Shown in pieces: positions 36,199 to 44,440 of a stretch of 64,000 nucleotides of DNA. A model generated the notes under the pieces. It saw only the letters and a program-made list of their open reading frames with translations. It did no database searches and had not been told where the DNA came from. How positions within the stretch are numbered: the first letter of the stretch is position 1; every line of letters starts with the position of its first letter. Both the position numbers and the translations under genes were made by a program. The stretch is from NCBI RefSeq assembly GCF_014196055.1, contig NZ_JACICY010000001.1, positions 436,481-500,480 on the forward strand. The letters are read 5' to 3'. The DNA comes from Novosphingobium hassiacum. Its GTDB lineage: Bacteria > Pseudomonadota > Alphaproteobacteria > Sphingomonadales > Sphingomonadaceae.

Positions 36199-37173
36199 TC
36201 AGAGCCAGCCGATGCTGCGGAAGCGGAGCCACAAGCCACCGCAGATCGCAATGATCGTTCCCCAGACTGCGAAGTAGCCGTAATGCCAGCGCAGTTCGGG
36301 CAGGTATTCGAAGTTCATGCCATAGATCCCGGCAATTGCGGTAGGCACAGCGAGGATCGCCGCCCATGCGGCCAGAGATCTGGTCATTTCGCCCTGGCGA
36401 TGCTGTTCGAGCAGGCTTGCGGTTTCGACAATCGCGACGAGCGTTTCCTTCAGACCCTGCATTCGCGCCATCGCACGGCGCACGTGGTCAAGCACGTCGC
36501 GGAACCAGATCCGCGATGCCGGATCGATGCACGGCAGGTCGGCTTCGACCAACCGCTCGCACATTTCCTCCATCGGCCCGACCACGCGCTCGAACCGGCG
36601 GAGCTGACGTCGCAGACGGAAGATACGGCGGATCACGGCCTGCTCGGGGAACACGTCGATCGCCGACTCCTCCATTTCCTGCGCGACCTCTTCCAGCTTG
36701 TCGAGCAACGGCAGATAGCCATCGACGATGAAGTCGAGCACCGCATGGAGCACATAGTCCGGCCCTTCGGCCATGCGCTCGGCCTGCCCTTCGAGTTCCT
36801 GCCGCAAGCTGGTGTGTGCCCTGGTGCTACCGAAGCGTACGCTGATCAGATAGCCGGGGCCGACGAAAAACGCCGTCTGACCATAGTCGAGGAGATCGCC
36901 GTCGCGCAGGTCTGCGGTGCGCGCGACGACGAACAGCGACTTGCCGTAGACTTCCACCTTGGGCAACTGGCGCGGGTTGAGCGCGTCTTCCACCGCCAGC
37001 GGATGCAAGCCGTATTGCCGCCGCACCAGATCCATTTCGGCCGCGTCGGGCTCGCATAGGCCGATCCAGTCGAAACTGTGCGCAGGCAGTTCCGGTCGGG
37101 GCACGCCGTCCAGCAGCAGCGCCTCGTCATGGGCGGTTCCGTGGCTGTAGCGGCGCGCTGCGATCATGGTCAT
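36199..37173 (-). CDS. corA: CorA family magnesium/divalent cation transporter
   Basis: The product has 324 residues: a large N-terminal cytoplasmic domain with a long helix region, then two C-terminal membrane helices. The signature GMN is at about 285-287 (YGMNFEYLPE). It is a pentameric Mg2+/Co2+ channel. Two nearby in-frame starts exist (37173 and 37167) and neither has a strong ribosome-binding site; I use the first. Divergent from the monooxygenase gene. Confidence 0.94.
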   Translation of the reverse strand: MTMIAARRYSHGTAHDEALLLDGVPRPELPAHSFDWIGLCEPDAAEMDLVRRQYGLHPLAVEDALNPRQLPKVEVYGKSLFVVARTADLRDGDLLDYGQTAFFVGPGYLISVRFGSTRAHTSLRQELEGQAERMAEGPDYVLHAVLDFIVDGYLPLLDKLEEVAQEMEESAIDVFPEQAVIRRIFRLRRQLRRFERVVGPMEEMCERLVEADLPCIDPASRIWFRDVLDHVRRAMARMQGLKETLVAIVETASLLEQHRQGEMTRSLAAWAAILAVPTAIAGIYGMNFEYLPELRWHYGYFAVWGTIIAICGGLWLRFRSIGWL

Positions 37174-37258
37174 GGCGCACCAGTGGCAAACTGCAATCGG
37201 ACTCGCAATCGCGTAAAGACGTGCTAACATCTCTGTAAATAGAAACGGGAGAGAAGTC

Positions 37259-38773
37259 TTGGGCGTAGAACAGTCCATAGCCACTGCACCGGATATTGAC
37301 GTGCTGATCGTTGGCGCAGGCATCTCGGGCATCGGCATGGCCGCGCACATGAAGATGCTATGTCCCGATCGCAGCTTCACCATCGTCGAGCGCCGCGCAC
37401 AGATCGGCGGAACGTGGGACCTGTTCCGCTACCCGGGCGTGCGTTCGGACTCGGACATGCATACGCTCGGCTTCATCTTCGAGCCGTGGAAGCACGAGAA
37501 GTCGATCGCCGATGGCCCCGCGATCCTTGAATACCTCAACCGCATCGCCGACGAGCGCGACATCCGCCGCCACATCCGTTTCGACAGCAAAGTGCTGAGC
37601 GCCGACTTCGACAGCACGGCAGGATATTGGGTTGTCACGCTTCAGGGCGAGGACGGCCAGCGCAGTCGCCTGACCGCACGCTGGCTCTACCTCGGTTCGG
37701 GCTATTACGATTACGACAAGCCTTATGAGGCCGAATTCAAGGGGCGCGAGAACTTCAAAGGCGAGATCGTCCATCCGCAGTTCTGGCCGGAAAACCTGGA
37801 CTATGCAGGCAAGCAGGTCGTCGTGATCGGATCGGGCGCAACCGCCGTGACCATCGTCCCGTCGATGCCTGAAGCGGCACACGTGACCATGCTCCAGCGC
37901 ACGCCGACGTGGTACGCGATCCGCCCGGCCAAGGACGGCATCGCCAACTTCCTGCGCAAGGTCCTGCCCGAGGAGCTGGCCTACCGCATCACCCGCTTCA
38001 AGAACGTCACGATGCAGAACCTGGTGTTCAAGAAGGCACGGTCGCAGCCGCAGAAGGTCAAGGATTACCTGACCAACAAGCTGAAGGAAGCATTGGGCGA
38101 TAAGTACGATGCGCGCACTTTCACCCCACCGTACGATCCATGGGATCAGCGCCTGTGTCTGGTGCCCGACGGCGATCTGTTCGAGGCGATCAAGGCCGGT
38201 CGGGCGAGCATCGTCACCGACCATATCGACCGCTTCGACGCAACCGGCATCGAGCTCAAGTCGGGCAAGCACCTCGATGCCGACGTGATCATCACCGCGA
38301 CGGGGCTCAAGATGGTCATGGCGGGCAACATCGCGATTTCGGTCGATGGCGTGCCCGTCGATTTCGCCGACCGCTATTACTACAAGGGGGCGATGTTTTC
38401 GAACGTGCCCAATCTTGCGGCAGTGTTCGGCTACCTCAACGCATCGTGGACACTGCGCGCCGACATCAACGCGCGTTACATCTGCGACGTGCTCAACAAG
38501 ATGAAAGCGGACGGCACCCAGATCGCGGTGCCCCGGCTTGCGCCCAACCATCAGCTCGATGAAGACGACATCTACGACTTTTCATCAGGCTATATCAACC
38601 GCGCCCGCCACCTCCTGCCCAAGAGCGCGAGCGACATGCGCTGGCGGCTCAATCAGGACTATGTCCGCGACAACAAGTGGATGCGCGACGACCCGATCGA
38701 CGACGGCGTGCTCGAATTCGGCAAGGCCCGTGTGGCAGTGCAGCAGGAAGGGCAGCTCGAACACGCGCAATAG
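37259..38773 (+). CDS. Flavoprotein monooxygenase, Baeyer-Villiger type
   Basis: The product has 504 residues. It has an FAD motif GAGISGIG (19-26), the type I Baeyer-Villiger fingerprint FKGEIVHPQFWP (166-177) and a second, NADPH-binding GSGATAV (near 192). Such enzymes insert oxygen next to a ketone or oxidise N/S atoms. The frame opens with TTG at 37259 behind GGGAGAGAAG. No ATG lies between that and the FAD motif, so a TTG start is likely. There are no partner genes for a lactone pathway, so the substrate is unknown. Confidence 0.9.
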   Translation: MGVEQSIATAPDIDVLIVGAGISGIGMAAHMKMLCPDRSFTIVERRAQIGGTWDLFRYPGVRSDSDMHTLGFIFEPWKHEKSIADGPAILEYLNRIADERDIRRHIRFDSKVLSADFDSTAGYWVVTLQGEDGQRSRLTARWLYLGSGYYDYDKPYEAEFKGRENFKGEIVHPQFWPENLDYAGKQVVVIGSGATAVTIVPSMPEAAHVTMLQRTPTWYAIRPAKDGIANFLRKVLPEELAYRITRFKNVTMQNLVFKKARSQPQKVKDYLTNKLKEALGDKYDARTFTPPYDPWDQRLCLVPDGDLFEAIKAGRASIVTDHIDRFDATGIELKSGKHLDADVIITATGLKMVMAGNIAISVDGVPVDFADRYYYKGAMFSNVPNLAAVFGYLNASWTLRADINARYICDVLNKMKADGTQIAVPRLAPNHQLDEDDIYDFSSGYINRARHLLPKSASDMRWRLNQDYVRDNKWMRDDPIDDGVLEFGKARVAVQQEGQLEHAQ

Positions 38774-38812
38774 GCCTTTTGCCCAAGGGTGCGATGCGTT
38801 AGCGTCACGGCC

Positions 38813-39574
38813 ATGACCAACGACTCCCGCATCTGGACCGCCGCGCTGATCGTGGTCGGCGACGAAATCCTGTCAGGCCGCACGCAGGACAAGAACATCG
38901 CCCAAGTCGCCTCGTGGCTCGGCGTGCAGGGCATCCGCCTGCGCGAGGTCCGCGTCGTTCCCGATGTCATGGACGCGATCGTCGAGGCGGTGAACAAGTT
39001 GCGCGCGCGCAACGATTACCTGTTCACCACTGGCGGCATCGGTCCGACGCACGACGACATCACCGTCGATGCTGTGGCGCGGGCGCTGGGGGTGGACGTC
39101 GTGATCCATCCGCAGGCGCGCGCGATCCTTGAGAGCTATTACGAACCGCGCGGCGGACTCAACGAGGCGCGTCTGCGCATGGCCCGCGTTCCCGCCGGAG
39201 CGAACCTGATCGAGAATCGCGTCTCGGGCGCGCCGGGCATTCATGTCGAGAACGTGTTTCTTATGGCAGGCGTCCCCGGCATCACCGCCCAGATGCTCGA
39301 TGGACTGACCGGAAAGCTCGAAGGCGGGTTGCCGCTGCTGTCGACCACGGTCGGCTGCTGGGTCGCAGAAAGCGAAATTGCCGACCTGCTGCGTGAGACC
39401 GAAAAGGCGCACGAAGGCTGCCAGATCGGCAGCTATCCGTTCTTCCGCGAGGGCAAGACCGGCGCGAACTTCGTCATCCGCTCGGTCAGCGACGATCTGC
39501 TCAAGGCCTGTGCCCACAGCCTGGAAGACGGGTTGGCGGCGATCGGCCGGTTCCCCGTACCCGGCGGGATCTGA
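38813..39574 (+). CDS. MoaB/CinA-N-like molybdopterin-binding domain protein
   Basis: The product has 253 residues. An N-terminal MPT-binding domain (ALIVVGDEILSGRTQDKN, then FTTGGIGPTHDDITVDAVARALG near residue 68) is followed by a C-terminal part that ends GLAAIGRFPVPGGI. It resembles the N-terminal domain of CinA and YfaY-type proteins but lacks the CinA amidase domain. A nucleotide pyrophosphatase or molybdopterin-related role is possible. Four bases separate it from the cyclophilin gene, so they are likely cotranscribed. Confidence 0.87.
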   Translation: MTNDSRIWTAALIVVGDEILSGRTQDKNIAQVASWLGVQGIRLREVRVVPDVMDAIVEAVNKLRARNDYLFTTGGIGPTHDDITVDAVARALGVDVVIHPQARAILESYYEPRGGLNEARLRMARVPAGANLIENRVSGAPGIHVENVFLMAGVPGITAQMLDGLTGKLEGGLPLLSTTVGCWVAESEIADLLRETEKAHEGCQIGSYPFFREGKTGANFVIRSVSDDLLKACAHSLEDGLAAIGRFPVPGGI

Positions 39575-39578
39575 TACC

Positions 39579-40271
39579 ATGCTGACTCGTCGCCTCGCCA
39601 TACTCGCCCCGCTCGCCATCGCGCTGGTTGCCGCCGCGCCGTTGAAGAAGCGCACGGCGCCCCCGCCCGCCTACCCCTCACCGTCGAAGGCGGCCCTGCC
39701 CGCCACGGTGCGCGTGGTGCTAACCACCGAGATGGGTCCGATCGTGGTGGAGGTGGACGTCGCCCGTGCGCCTGTCAGCGCCACCAACTTCGTGCGTTAT
39801 GCCGAGACGAAGCGGTTCGACGGTGTCGTGTTCTATCGTGCGATGCATCTGGCGTGGGGTGAGCAGCCCAACGGGCTGATCCAGGCGGGCACGCGCGGCG
39901 ATCCCCGGCGCAACCTGCCGCCGATCGCGCATGAGCCGACCAATGTGACTGGCATCCTCCACAAGGTCGGAACGCTGTCGCTGGCGCGGCTTGCGCCGGG
40001 AACGGCGGCGGGCGATTTCTCGATCATGGTGTCCGACCAGCCCGGGCTGGATGCGCAGCCCGAGTCCTCCGATCCCGAGGCCAAGGCCGGCTATGCCGCG
40101 TTCGGGCAGGTGATCGAGGGCATGGACGTGGTCAAGGCGATCTACGCCGCCCCGATTTCGGAAACCGAAGGCGAAGGCATCATGCGCGGGCAGATGCTGG
40201 CCAAGCCGGTCAAGATTTTGACTGCGCGGCGGCTGCCCGACGCGACACTTGCGCCAACGCCCGCTCCGTAA
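39579..40271 (+). CDS. Cyclophilin-type peptidyl-prolyl isomerase, exported
   Basis: The product has 230 residues with an N-terminal hydrophobic signal (LAILAPLAIALVAAA) and a Pro-rich linker. The cyclophilin domain (about 45-215) contains VVEVDVARAPVSATNFVRYAE, FDGVVFYRAMH and FGQVIEGMDVVKAIY. It is expected to catalyse prolyl isomerisation in the periplasm. It follows the MoaB-like gene by four bases and the next gene starts one base after its stop. Confidence 0.93.
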   Translation: MLTRRLAILAPLAIALVAAAPLKKRTAPPPAYPSPSKAALPATVRVVLTTEMGPIVVEVDVARAPVSATNFVRYAETKRFDGVVFYRAMHLAWGEQPNGLIQAGTRGDPRRNLPPIAHEPTNVTGILHKVGTLSLARLAPGTAAGDFSIMVSDQPGLDAQPESSDPEAKAGYAAFGQVIEGMDVVKAIYAAPISETEGEGIMRGQMLAKPVKILTARRLPDATLAPTPAP

Positions 40272-40272
40272 C

Positions 40273-40818
40273 GTGCGCCTGTCACTGCTGGCTGCCCCGC
40301 TTGCACTGGGGGGTTGTGCGGCTGGCGACTTGCCGCGCTTCGAAAGCGTGCTTGCCACAAATGAAAGCGCAACCGCTGCTCTCGGACAATGGTGCGGTGC
40401 CCAAGGCATTGCTCAACCGCCGACCATCCGGGCGCTGGCAGATCGCCGCGCAAGTATGGTGGCATCGCCCGCCATTCGCACGGTGCTCGGCGTATCTGCA
40501 ACCGAGCCTGTCGCTTATCGTCATGTCCGATTGGCATGCGGCGACACGGTGCTGTCAGTCGCGCACAACTGGTTCGTGCCCGCGCGTCTGACGCCCGATA
40601 TGAACCGCATTCTGGAAACCACCGAGACCCCGTTTGGCAAAGTCGTCGCCCCGCTCGGCTTCCGGCGGGAGCGTTTGGCGAGCAGGCGCGGACGCATGGC
40701 CGAGTGCCCCGCAGGCACCGTGCTGTCGCACCGCGCGGTCCTGCGCCTCGCCGACGGCCAGGCGATCAGTCTCGTCGTGGAGTGCTATACCCGCGCCAAC
40801 CTCAATCGCGCGGGTTGA
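40273..40818 (+). CDS. Putative lipoprotein, chorismate-lyase-like
   Basis: The product has 181 residues from the GTG at 40273, one base after the cyclophilin stop. A hydrophobic N-terminus ends in a lipobox, LGGC (near 15). An alternative ATG at 40249 lies inside the cyclophilin gene. The C-terminal part (NWFVPARLTPDMNRILETTETPFGKVVAPLGF, then VVECYTRANL) loosely resembles the UbiC/chorismate-lyase fold; I hold that assignment tentatively. The 3' end overlaps a 54-residue frame on the other strand by 17 bases. Confidence 0.65.
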   Translation: MRLSLLAAPLALGGCAAGDLPRFESVLATNESATAALGQWCGAQGIAQPPTIRALADRRASMVASPAIRTVLGVSATEPVAYRHVRLACGDTVLSVAHNWFVPARLTPDMNRILETTETPFGKVVAPLGFRRERLASRRGRMAECPAGTVLSHRAVLRLADGQAISLVVECYTRANLNRAG

Positions 40819-40966
40819 CCGTCCAGTCCATCGCCGCTTCGGCGTAGTGTTCCAACTCGCGCCAGTGCCGGTCCCAGCCGGGGCCGCGCTTTTCCAGTGG
40901 GATTACCGCTTCGACCTGTTCGCGCGCGACGGTTACCGGATTGCGGGGTGGTTTGCTGTCGGTCAT
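40802..40966 (-). CDS. Small 54-residue protein, uncharacterised
   Basis: The frame reads MTDSKPPRNPVTVAREQ... and ends DWTVNPRD, 54 codons plus stop. AAGGA lies 7 bases before the ATG at 40966. It is a compact, charged, soluble protein with Trp-rich WDRHWRELEH near the middle. Codon use is regular (mostly G/C third positions). It converges with the putative chorismate-lyase-like gene. I do not recognise the family. Confidence 0.6.
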   Translation of the reverse strand: MTDSKPPRNPVTVAREQVEAVIPLEKRGPGWDRHWRELEHYAEAAMDWTVNPRD

Positions 40967-40988
40967 CGTCAATCCTTGCTCCGTGGAG

Positions 40989-41071
40989 GCCCACCCCCAA
41001 CCCCTCCCGCAGGCGGGAGGGGAGTAAGACTTGCGTCACCGAAGGTGGCGTTAGTCGCAGCGGGGTGGGCC
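40989..41071. repeat. Palindromic intergenic repeat, family D copy 1
   Basis: CCCCTCCCGCAGGCGGGAGG forms a tight hairpin next to GCCCACCCCCAACC, with the inverted partner GGGGTGGGCC at about 41062-41071. A longer copy of the family is at 54868-54975. It lies upstream of the rplA terminator on the far side from rplA. Confidence 0.7.
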
Positions 41072-41105
41072 TGTCCACGCCCGCCAGCAAAAAAGCCGGG
41101 AGCAT

Positions 41106-41141
41106 AAAAAAGGGGCCGGGAAGGTTTCCCCTCCCGGCCCG
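41106..41141 (-). terminator. Rho-independent terminator after rplA
   Basis: On the minus strand GGGCCGGGAGG and CCTTCCCGGCCCC form a strong stem around GGAAA, followed by TTTTTT at 41111-41106. It begins about 28 bases after the rplA stop and ends the secE-nusG-rplK-rplA transcript. Confidence 0.85.
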
Positions 41142-41168
41142 CTTTTGTCTTCGGTCAGGTTCGACTGA

Positions 41169-41870
41169 TCAGCCGCCGTGAACCTGCGACACGTCGATCT
41201 TCAGGCCTGGGCCCATCGACGAGGACAGGCCGACCTTGCGCAGGTACTTGCCCTTGGCGCCGGCTGGCTTGGCCTTGACGATCGCATCGACGAACGCGTT
41301 GAAGTTGGCACGCAGCGCATCGTCCGAGAACGAGAGCTTGCCGATGCCGCCATGGATGATCCCGGCCTTTTCGACGCGGAATTCGATCTGGCCGCCCTTG
41401 GCAGCCTTGACCGCTTCGGCGACGTTCGGCGTAACCGTGCCCAGCTTCGGGTTCGGCATCAGGCCCTTGGGACCCAGCACCTTGCCGAGGCGACCGACGA
41501 TGCCCATCATGTCGGGCGTCGCGATCACGCGGCCATAGTCGAGATTGCCGTTCTGCATGTCTTCGAGCAGATCTTCGGCACCGACCTTGTCAGCACCGGC
41601 GGCCAGAGCCGCTTCGGCCTTGTCACCACGTGCGAACACGGCGACCTTGATGTCCTTGCCGGTGCCCGATGGCAGCGTAACCATGCCACGGACCATCTGG
41701 TCGGCGTGGCGCGGATCGACGCCGAGGTTCAGCGAGACTTCGAGGCTCTCGTCGAACTTGGCGCTCTTGAGGTCCTTAAGCAGCTTGATGGCGTCATCGA
41801 CGGCATAAAGCTTCATGTTTTCGCCGAGCTTTTCGGTCAGCGACTTCTGCTTCTTGGTCAGGTTGGCCAC
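41169..41870 (-). CDS. rplA: 50S ribosomal protein L1
   Basis: L1 forms the movable L1 stalk near the E site and in many bacteria represses its own operon. The 233-residue product starts [16 protein letters not shown] (GTG at 41870) and contains the L1 signature [29 protein letters not shown] within the end of rplK is correctly spaced for the GTG. Four bases separate it from the rplK stop. Confidence 0.97.
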   Translation of the reverse strand: MANLTKKQKSLTEKLGENMKLYAVDDAIKLLKDLKSAKFDESLEVSLNLGVDPRHADQMVRGMVTLPSGTGKDIKVAVFARGDKAEAALAAGADKVGAEDLLEDMQNGNLDYGRVIATPDMMGIVGRLGKVLGPKGLMPNPKLGTVTPNVAEAVKAAKGGQIEFRVEKAGIIHGGIGKLSFSDDALRANFNAFVDAIVKAKPAGAKGKYLRKVGLSSSMGPGLKIDVSQVHGG

Positions 41871-41874
41871 GGTC

Positions 41875-42306
41875 TCAGCCCTCCACCACGGTGAGGCCCA
41901 TCGCGCGAGCGGAGCCTTCAATGATCTTCGTTGCGGCGTCGATGTCGTTCGCGTTCAGGTCCTTCATCTTGGCCTGGGCGATGTCCGACAGCTGCGCGCG
42001 AGTGATCGTGCCGGCCGAAGCCTTGCCCGGAGTCTTCGAACCCGACTGGATGCCGACGGCCTTCTTGATGAAGAACGTGGCAGGCGGGGTCTTGGTGACG
42101 AAGGTGAACGAACGGTCGGCATAGACGGTGATCACGGTCGGAAGCGGCGTGCCCTTCTCGACTTCCTGCGTGGCAGCGTTGAACTGCTTGCAGAATTCCA
42201 TGATGTTGACGCCGCGCTGACCCAGCGCAGGACCGATCGGGGGAGCAGGCTTGGCTTCGCCAGCCTTTACCTGCAGCTTGATATAGCCTTCAATTTTCTT
42301 GGCCAC
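41875..42306 (-). CDS. rplK: 50S ribosomal protein L11
   Basis: L11 is part of the GTPase-associated centre and is needed for RelA activation. The 143-residue product starts [35 protein letters not shown]. The C-terminal signature includes [26 protein letters not shown]. The start codon is GTG at 42306 with a near-perfect AAAGGAGG upstream. Confidence 0.97.
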   Translation of the reverse strand: MAKKIEGYIKLQVKAGEAKPAPPIGPALGQRGVNIMEFCKQFNAATQEVEKGTPLPTVITVYADRSFTFVTKTPPATFFIKKAVGIQSGSKTPGKASAGTITRAQLSDIAQAKMKDLNANDIDAATKIIEGSARAMGLTVVEG

Positions 42307-42426
42307 GAGGGGCCTCCTTTCTTCCTGTTGGCCCGCCCGATCAGGACGGGACCTCAGAGTGAGCGGTCAAACACCCCGGAGAACCGGGACTCCCGCACGG
42401 AATCACAGCCTGGAAGGCTGCGAAGG

Positions 42427-42452
42427 CCGGGCCGATAGGGCTATCGACCCGG
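42427..42452 (-). promoter_or_regulatory. Strong hairpin between nusG and rplK
   Basis: On the minus strand CCGGGTCGATAG and CTATCGGCCCGG form a 12-pair stem closed by CC, 22 bases after the nusG stop. A second smaller hairpin (CCCGG-TTCT-CCGGG) follows at about 42379-42395. No T-run follows, so an RNA processing, attenuation or L1-binding role is more likely than simple termination. Function is inferred. Confidence 0.55.
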
Positions 42453-42474
42453 AAATGCAAGCATTGTCGCCTAA

Positions 42475-43011
42475 TCAGCGAACCAGTTCGACTTCCTCGA
42501 AGGCCAGTTCGACCGGCGTTGCGCGACCGAAGATCGAGACCGAGACCTTTACGCGGCTCTTGTCGAAGTCCAGTTCCTCGACGATGCCGTTGAACGAGGC
42601 GAAAGGCCCTGCGTTGACCTTGACCGAATCGCCGATCTCGTAATCGACCACAACGCTCTTGCGCGGCTCGGCAGCAGCCTGATCGCGCGCGCCGAAATAA
42701 CGGGCGGCTTCCTTGTCGGAAATCGGCTGTGGCTTGCTGTTGGTGCCGAGAAATCCGGTCACCTTCGGCGTGTTCTTGACGAGGTGATAGATATCATCGT
42801 TCATCGCCAGCTTGGCCAGCACGTAGCCCGGCATGAACTTGCGTTCGACCTGGACCTTCTTGCCGCGCTTGACCTCGGTGATCGTCTCGGTCGGGACCTC
42901 GACCGCCTCGACCAGCTGCGAAAGACCGATGCGTTCGGCTTCGGAAATGATCGCGTCGCGAACCTTGTTCTCGAAGCCGGAATAGGCGTGAATGATGTAC
43001 CAGCGGGCCAT
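42475..43011 (-). CDS. nusG: Transcription termination/antitermination factor NusG
   Basis: NusG binds RNA polymerase and links it to Rho or to ribosomes. The 178-residue product begins MARWYIIHAYSGFENKV. It has the NGN domain with EVKRGKKVQVERKFMPGYVL (near 45), and a C-terminal KOW domain with VNAGPFASFNGIVEELD (near 132). The open frame extends far upstream but only this start fits. It follows secE by 32 bases. Confidence 0.97.
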   Translation of the reverse strand: MARWYIIHAYSGFENKVRDAIISEAERIGLSQLVEAVEVPTETITEVKRGKKVQVERKFMPGYVLAKLAMNDDIYHLVKNTPKVTGFLGTNSKPQPISDKEAARYFGARDQAAAEPRKSVVVDYEIGDSVKVNAGPFASFNGIVEELDFDKSRVKVSVSIFGRATPVELAFEEVELVR

Positions 43012-43043
43012 ATCTGTTTCTCTTGGTCCTGAAGTGGATCGGG

Positions 43044-43238
43044 TCAGGCGAGCTTGAGCAGGAAGCGGACGATCGCACCGAACAGCGAATCGATGCCGAG
43101 GAAGAACACCGCGAGGATCAGCATCATGATGCCGACGAAGATCGCGGTGGTCGTCGTTTCCTGCCGCGTCGGCCATACGACCTTGCGCGCTTCTGCCTTC
43201 ACCTGATTGAAGAACTCGCCGGGGCTGGTCTTGGCCAT
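43044..43238 (-). CDS. secE: Preprotein translocase subunit SecE
   Basis: SecE stabilises SecY in the inner-membrane translocon. The 64-residue product starts MAKTSPGEFFNQVKAEARKV, with the amphipathic WPTRQETTTTAIFVGIMM and a single membrane helix. The short single-span form is usual in alphaproteobacteria. It precedes nusG in the standard order. Confidence 0.96.
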   Translation of the reverse strand: MAKTSPGEFFNQVKAEARKVVWPTRQETTTTAIFVGIMMLILAVFFLGIDSLFGAIVRFLLKLA

Positions 43239-43574
43239 CGCTGAACGCCTTGTTAGGTTGCGGAAACCACCGCGTGAAACTCGCTTCTTCCGCCTAGGGG
43301 AAATCGCCGCCCCGGACAGGTCCGGGAGGGGCTGGCGATTTTCCGATGTCGGAGTTGCCTTCATTTAGTCGCAGGCCCGGAATTTGGCAAGTGCGGTATC
43401 GGAAGGCTCAGCTCGACGCGTCCACAGGGCACCGACCGACGAGGCGAACGACCGGCAGGACGGGCTGCGCGCGGCGCGGGAACAGGCATCGCCGACCCCG
43501 GTTTAGACCCCGCCCTGCACAAGGGCCGACCTGAAACAGGGATCGCATTATCGGGGGCCTGAAAAGGAACGATC
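43239..43574. other. 336-bp gap with large inverted repeat upstream of secE
   Basis: No gene is supported here. The only feature is an inverted repeat at 43299-43344: GGAAATCGCC and GGCGATTTTCC outside, CCCCGGA and TCCGGGAGGGG inside. It is ~60 bases before secE and could be the leader of that operon or a terminator for upstream transcription. The rest (43350-43574) shows no ORF, tRNA or strong signal apart from GGAAC just before the next gene. Confidence 0.5.
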
Positions 43575-44036
43575 ATGAAGAAGTATTTTGTCCTCGCCTC
43601 GCTGACAGCAGCCGTCGCGATGACTCCCGCGCTGGCCCAGCAGGCCAAGACTGCAACGGACGCCGAGGCTGCAGCCGCAGCATCGACCGCAACGCCAACG
43701 GCAACGCCAACGCCAAGTCCTACGCCAACTCAGGGCACAACGGGTTCAGATAGCGCCAATACCGGCGTTGGTGCGGACGTCAGCACGACGGCGCGCACGG
43801 ATCGTGACGGCGGCATCGGCGGCGACGTGTCGGCCAAGGCGAAGGTCCGCAACGATACACGCAAGACGTCGCGCACCGAAGATCGCAAGGCACGTTCGCT
43901 CAACGACGTAGCGACTTCGGGTTCTGTCGATTCGGCGGTCAGCGGCCATGCTGACGGTCACGGCACGACAGCGACAACCGGCGTTGGCGGGACCGTCGAC
44001 GGCGCAGTAGGCGGGGTTGTTGGCCGCAGGCCGTAA
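43575..44036 (+). CDS. Exported low-complexity protein, uncharacterised
   Basis: The product has 153 residues. A Sec signal peptide (cleavage after ALAQQ, about 22) is followed by an Ala/Thr/Pro repeat tract (TATPTATPTPSPTPTQ, about 40-55). A polar, Gly/Asp/Thr-rich region lacks obvious secondary structure and contains GGIGGDVSAKAKVRND. No Cys is present. AAAAGGAAC precedes the ATG. It is probably a periplasmic disordered protein. I do not recognise the family. Confidence 0.7.
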   Translation: MKKYFVLASLTAAVAMTPALAQQAKTATDAEAAAAASTATPTATPTPSPTPTQGTTGSDSANTGVGADVSTTARTDRDGGIGGDVSAKAKVRNDTRKTSRTEDRKARSLNDVATSGSVDSAVSGHADGHGTTATTGVGGTVDGAVGGVVGRRP

Positions 44037-44059
44037 CATCGCAAGCCGAATAAACGACG

Positions 44060-44085
44060 AGGCCGGGGTCGCAAGACCTCGGCCT
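44060..44085 (+). terminator. Terminator-like hairpin after the exported protein gene
   Basis: AGGCCGGGGTC and GACCTCGGCCT form an 11-pair stem (with G-T pairs) closed by GCAA, followed by TTCGCGTTT. It lies 24 bases after the stop at 44036. The poor T-run leaves its strength uncertain. Confidence 0.6.
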
Positions 44086-44440
44086 TTCGCGTTTAAAGCG
44101 CGTCTGTTTCGGATCTCATGTCGCGCCAGCTAATCGCGCGACTGGCAGGAGTGGAGGGATTGCCTGAAGTGTTGTTTTTCAACATCTTAGATTGGCTAAC
44201 CTTCCGAAAAAACCCACACAGATCCGCCACAACCCGGGATCATTGGCTAACATTTCCGGCATACGGGCTGTCGTCTAACGCCGGTCAATGCTCGCTCATG
44301 GGGTGGCACCGCTGAAGGGCGGCTATCAACATATCTTGAGCTAAAAGCTGTCTGTCAGGACACGACGCCATAACTGCCATAAGTCTTGTGGCAGAAAGCG
44401 CCCAGTTGCAGGCACCCAAAACTTCGGTCATCGTCGTAAC
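44086..44440. other. Non-coding start of the tRNA-Trp islet
   Basis: This 355-bp gap holds a 17-base copy of the tRNA-Trp 3' end (44143-44159) and two copies of ATTGGCTAAC (44191-44200 and 44242-44251). It has a lower GC content than the flanks. I find no convincing ORF. Confidence 0.6.
44143..44159 (-). repeat. Partial tRNA-Trp 3' end, probable att duplicate
   Basis: TGGCAGGAGTGGAGGGA is identical to 45068-45084, the 3' end (with CCA) of the tRNA-Trp gene. Extending left, CGA-C-TGG here matches CGA-T-TGG there with one mismatch. The geometry, tRNA 3' end plus a distal copy on the 3' side, is that of an integrase attachment site pair. Confidence 0.7.

Noticed and set aside
44118..44315. Open frame of 65 codons at the start of the islet
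   Set aside because: It runs across the tRNA-Trp 3'-end copy, has no ribosome-binding site and its codon use is poor; it is probably noise.
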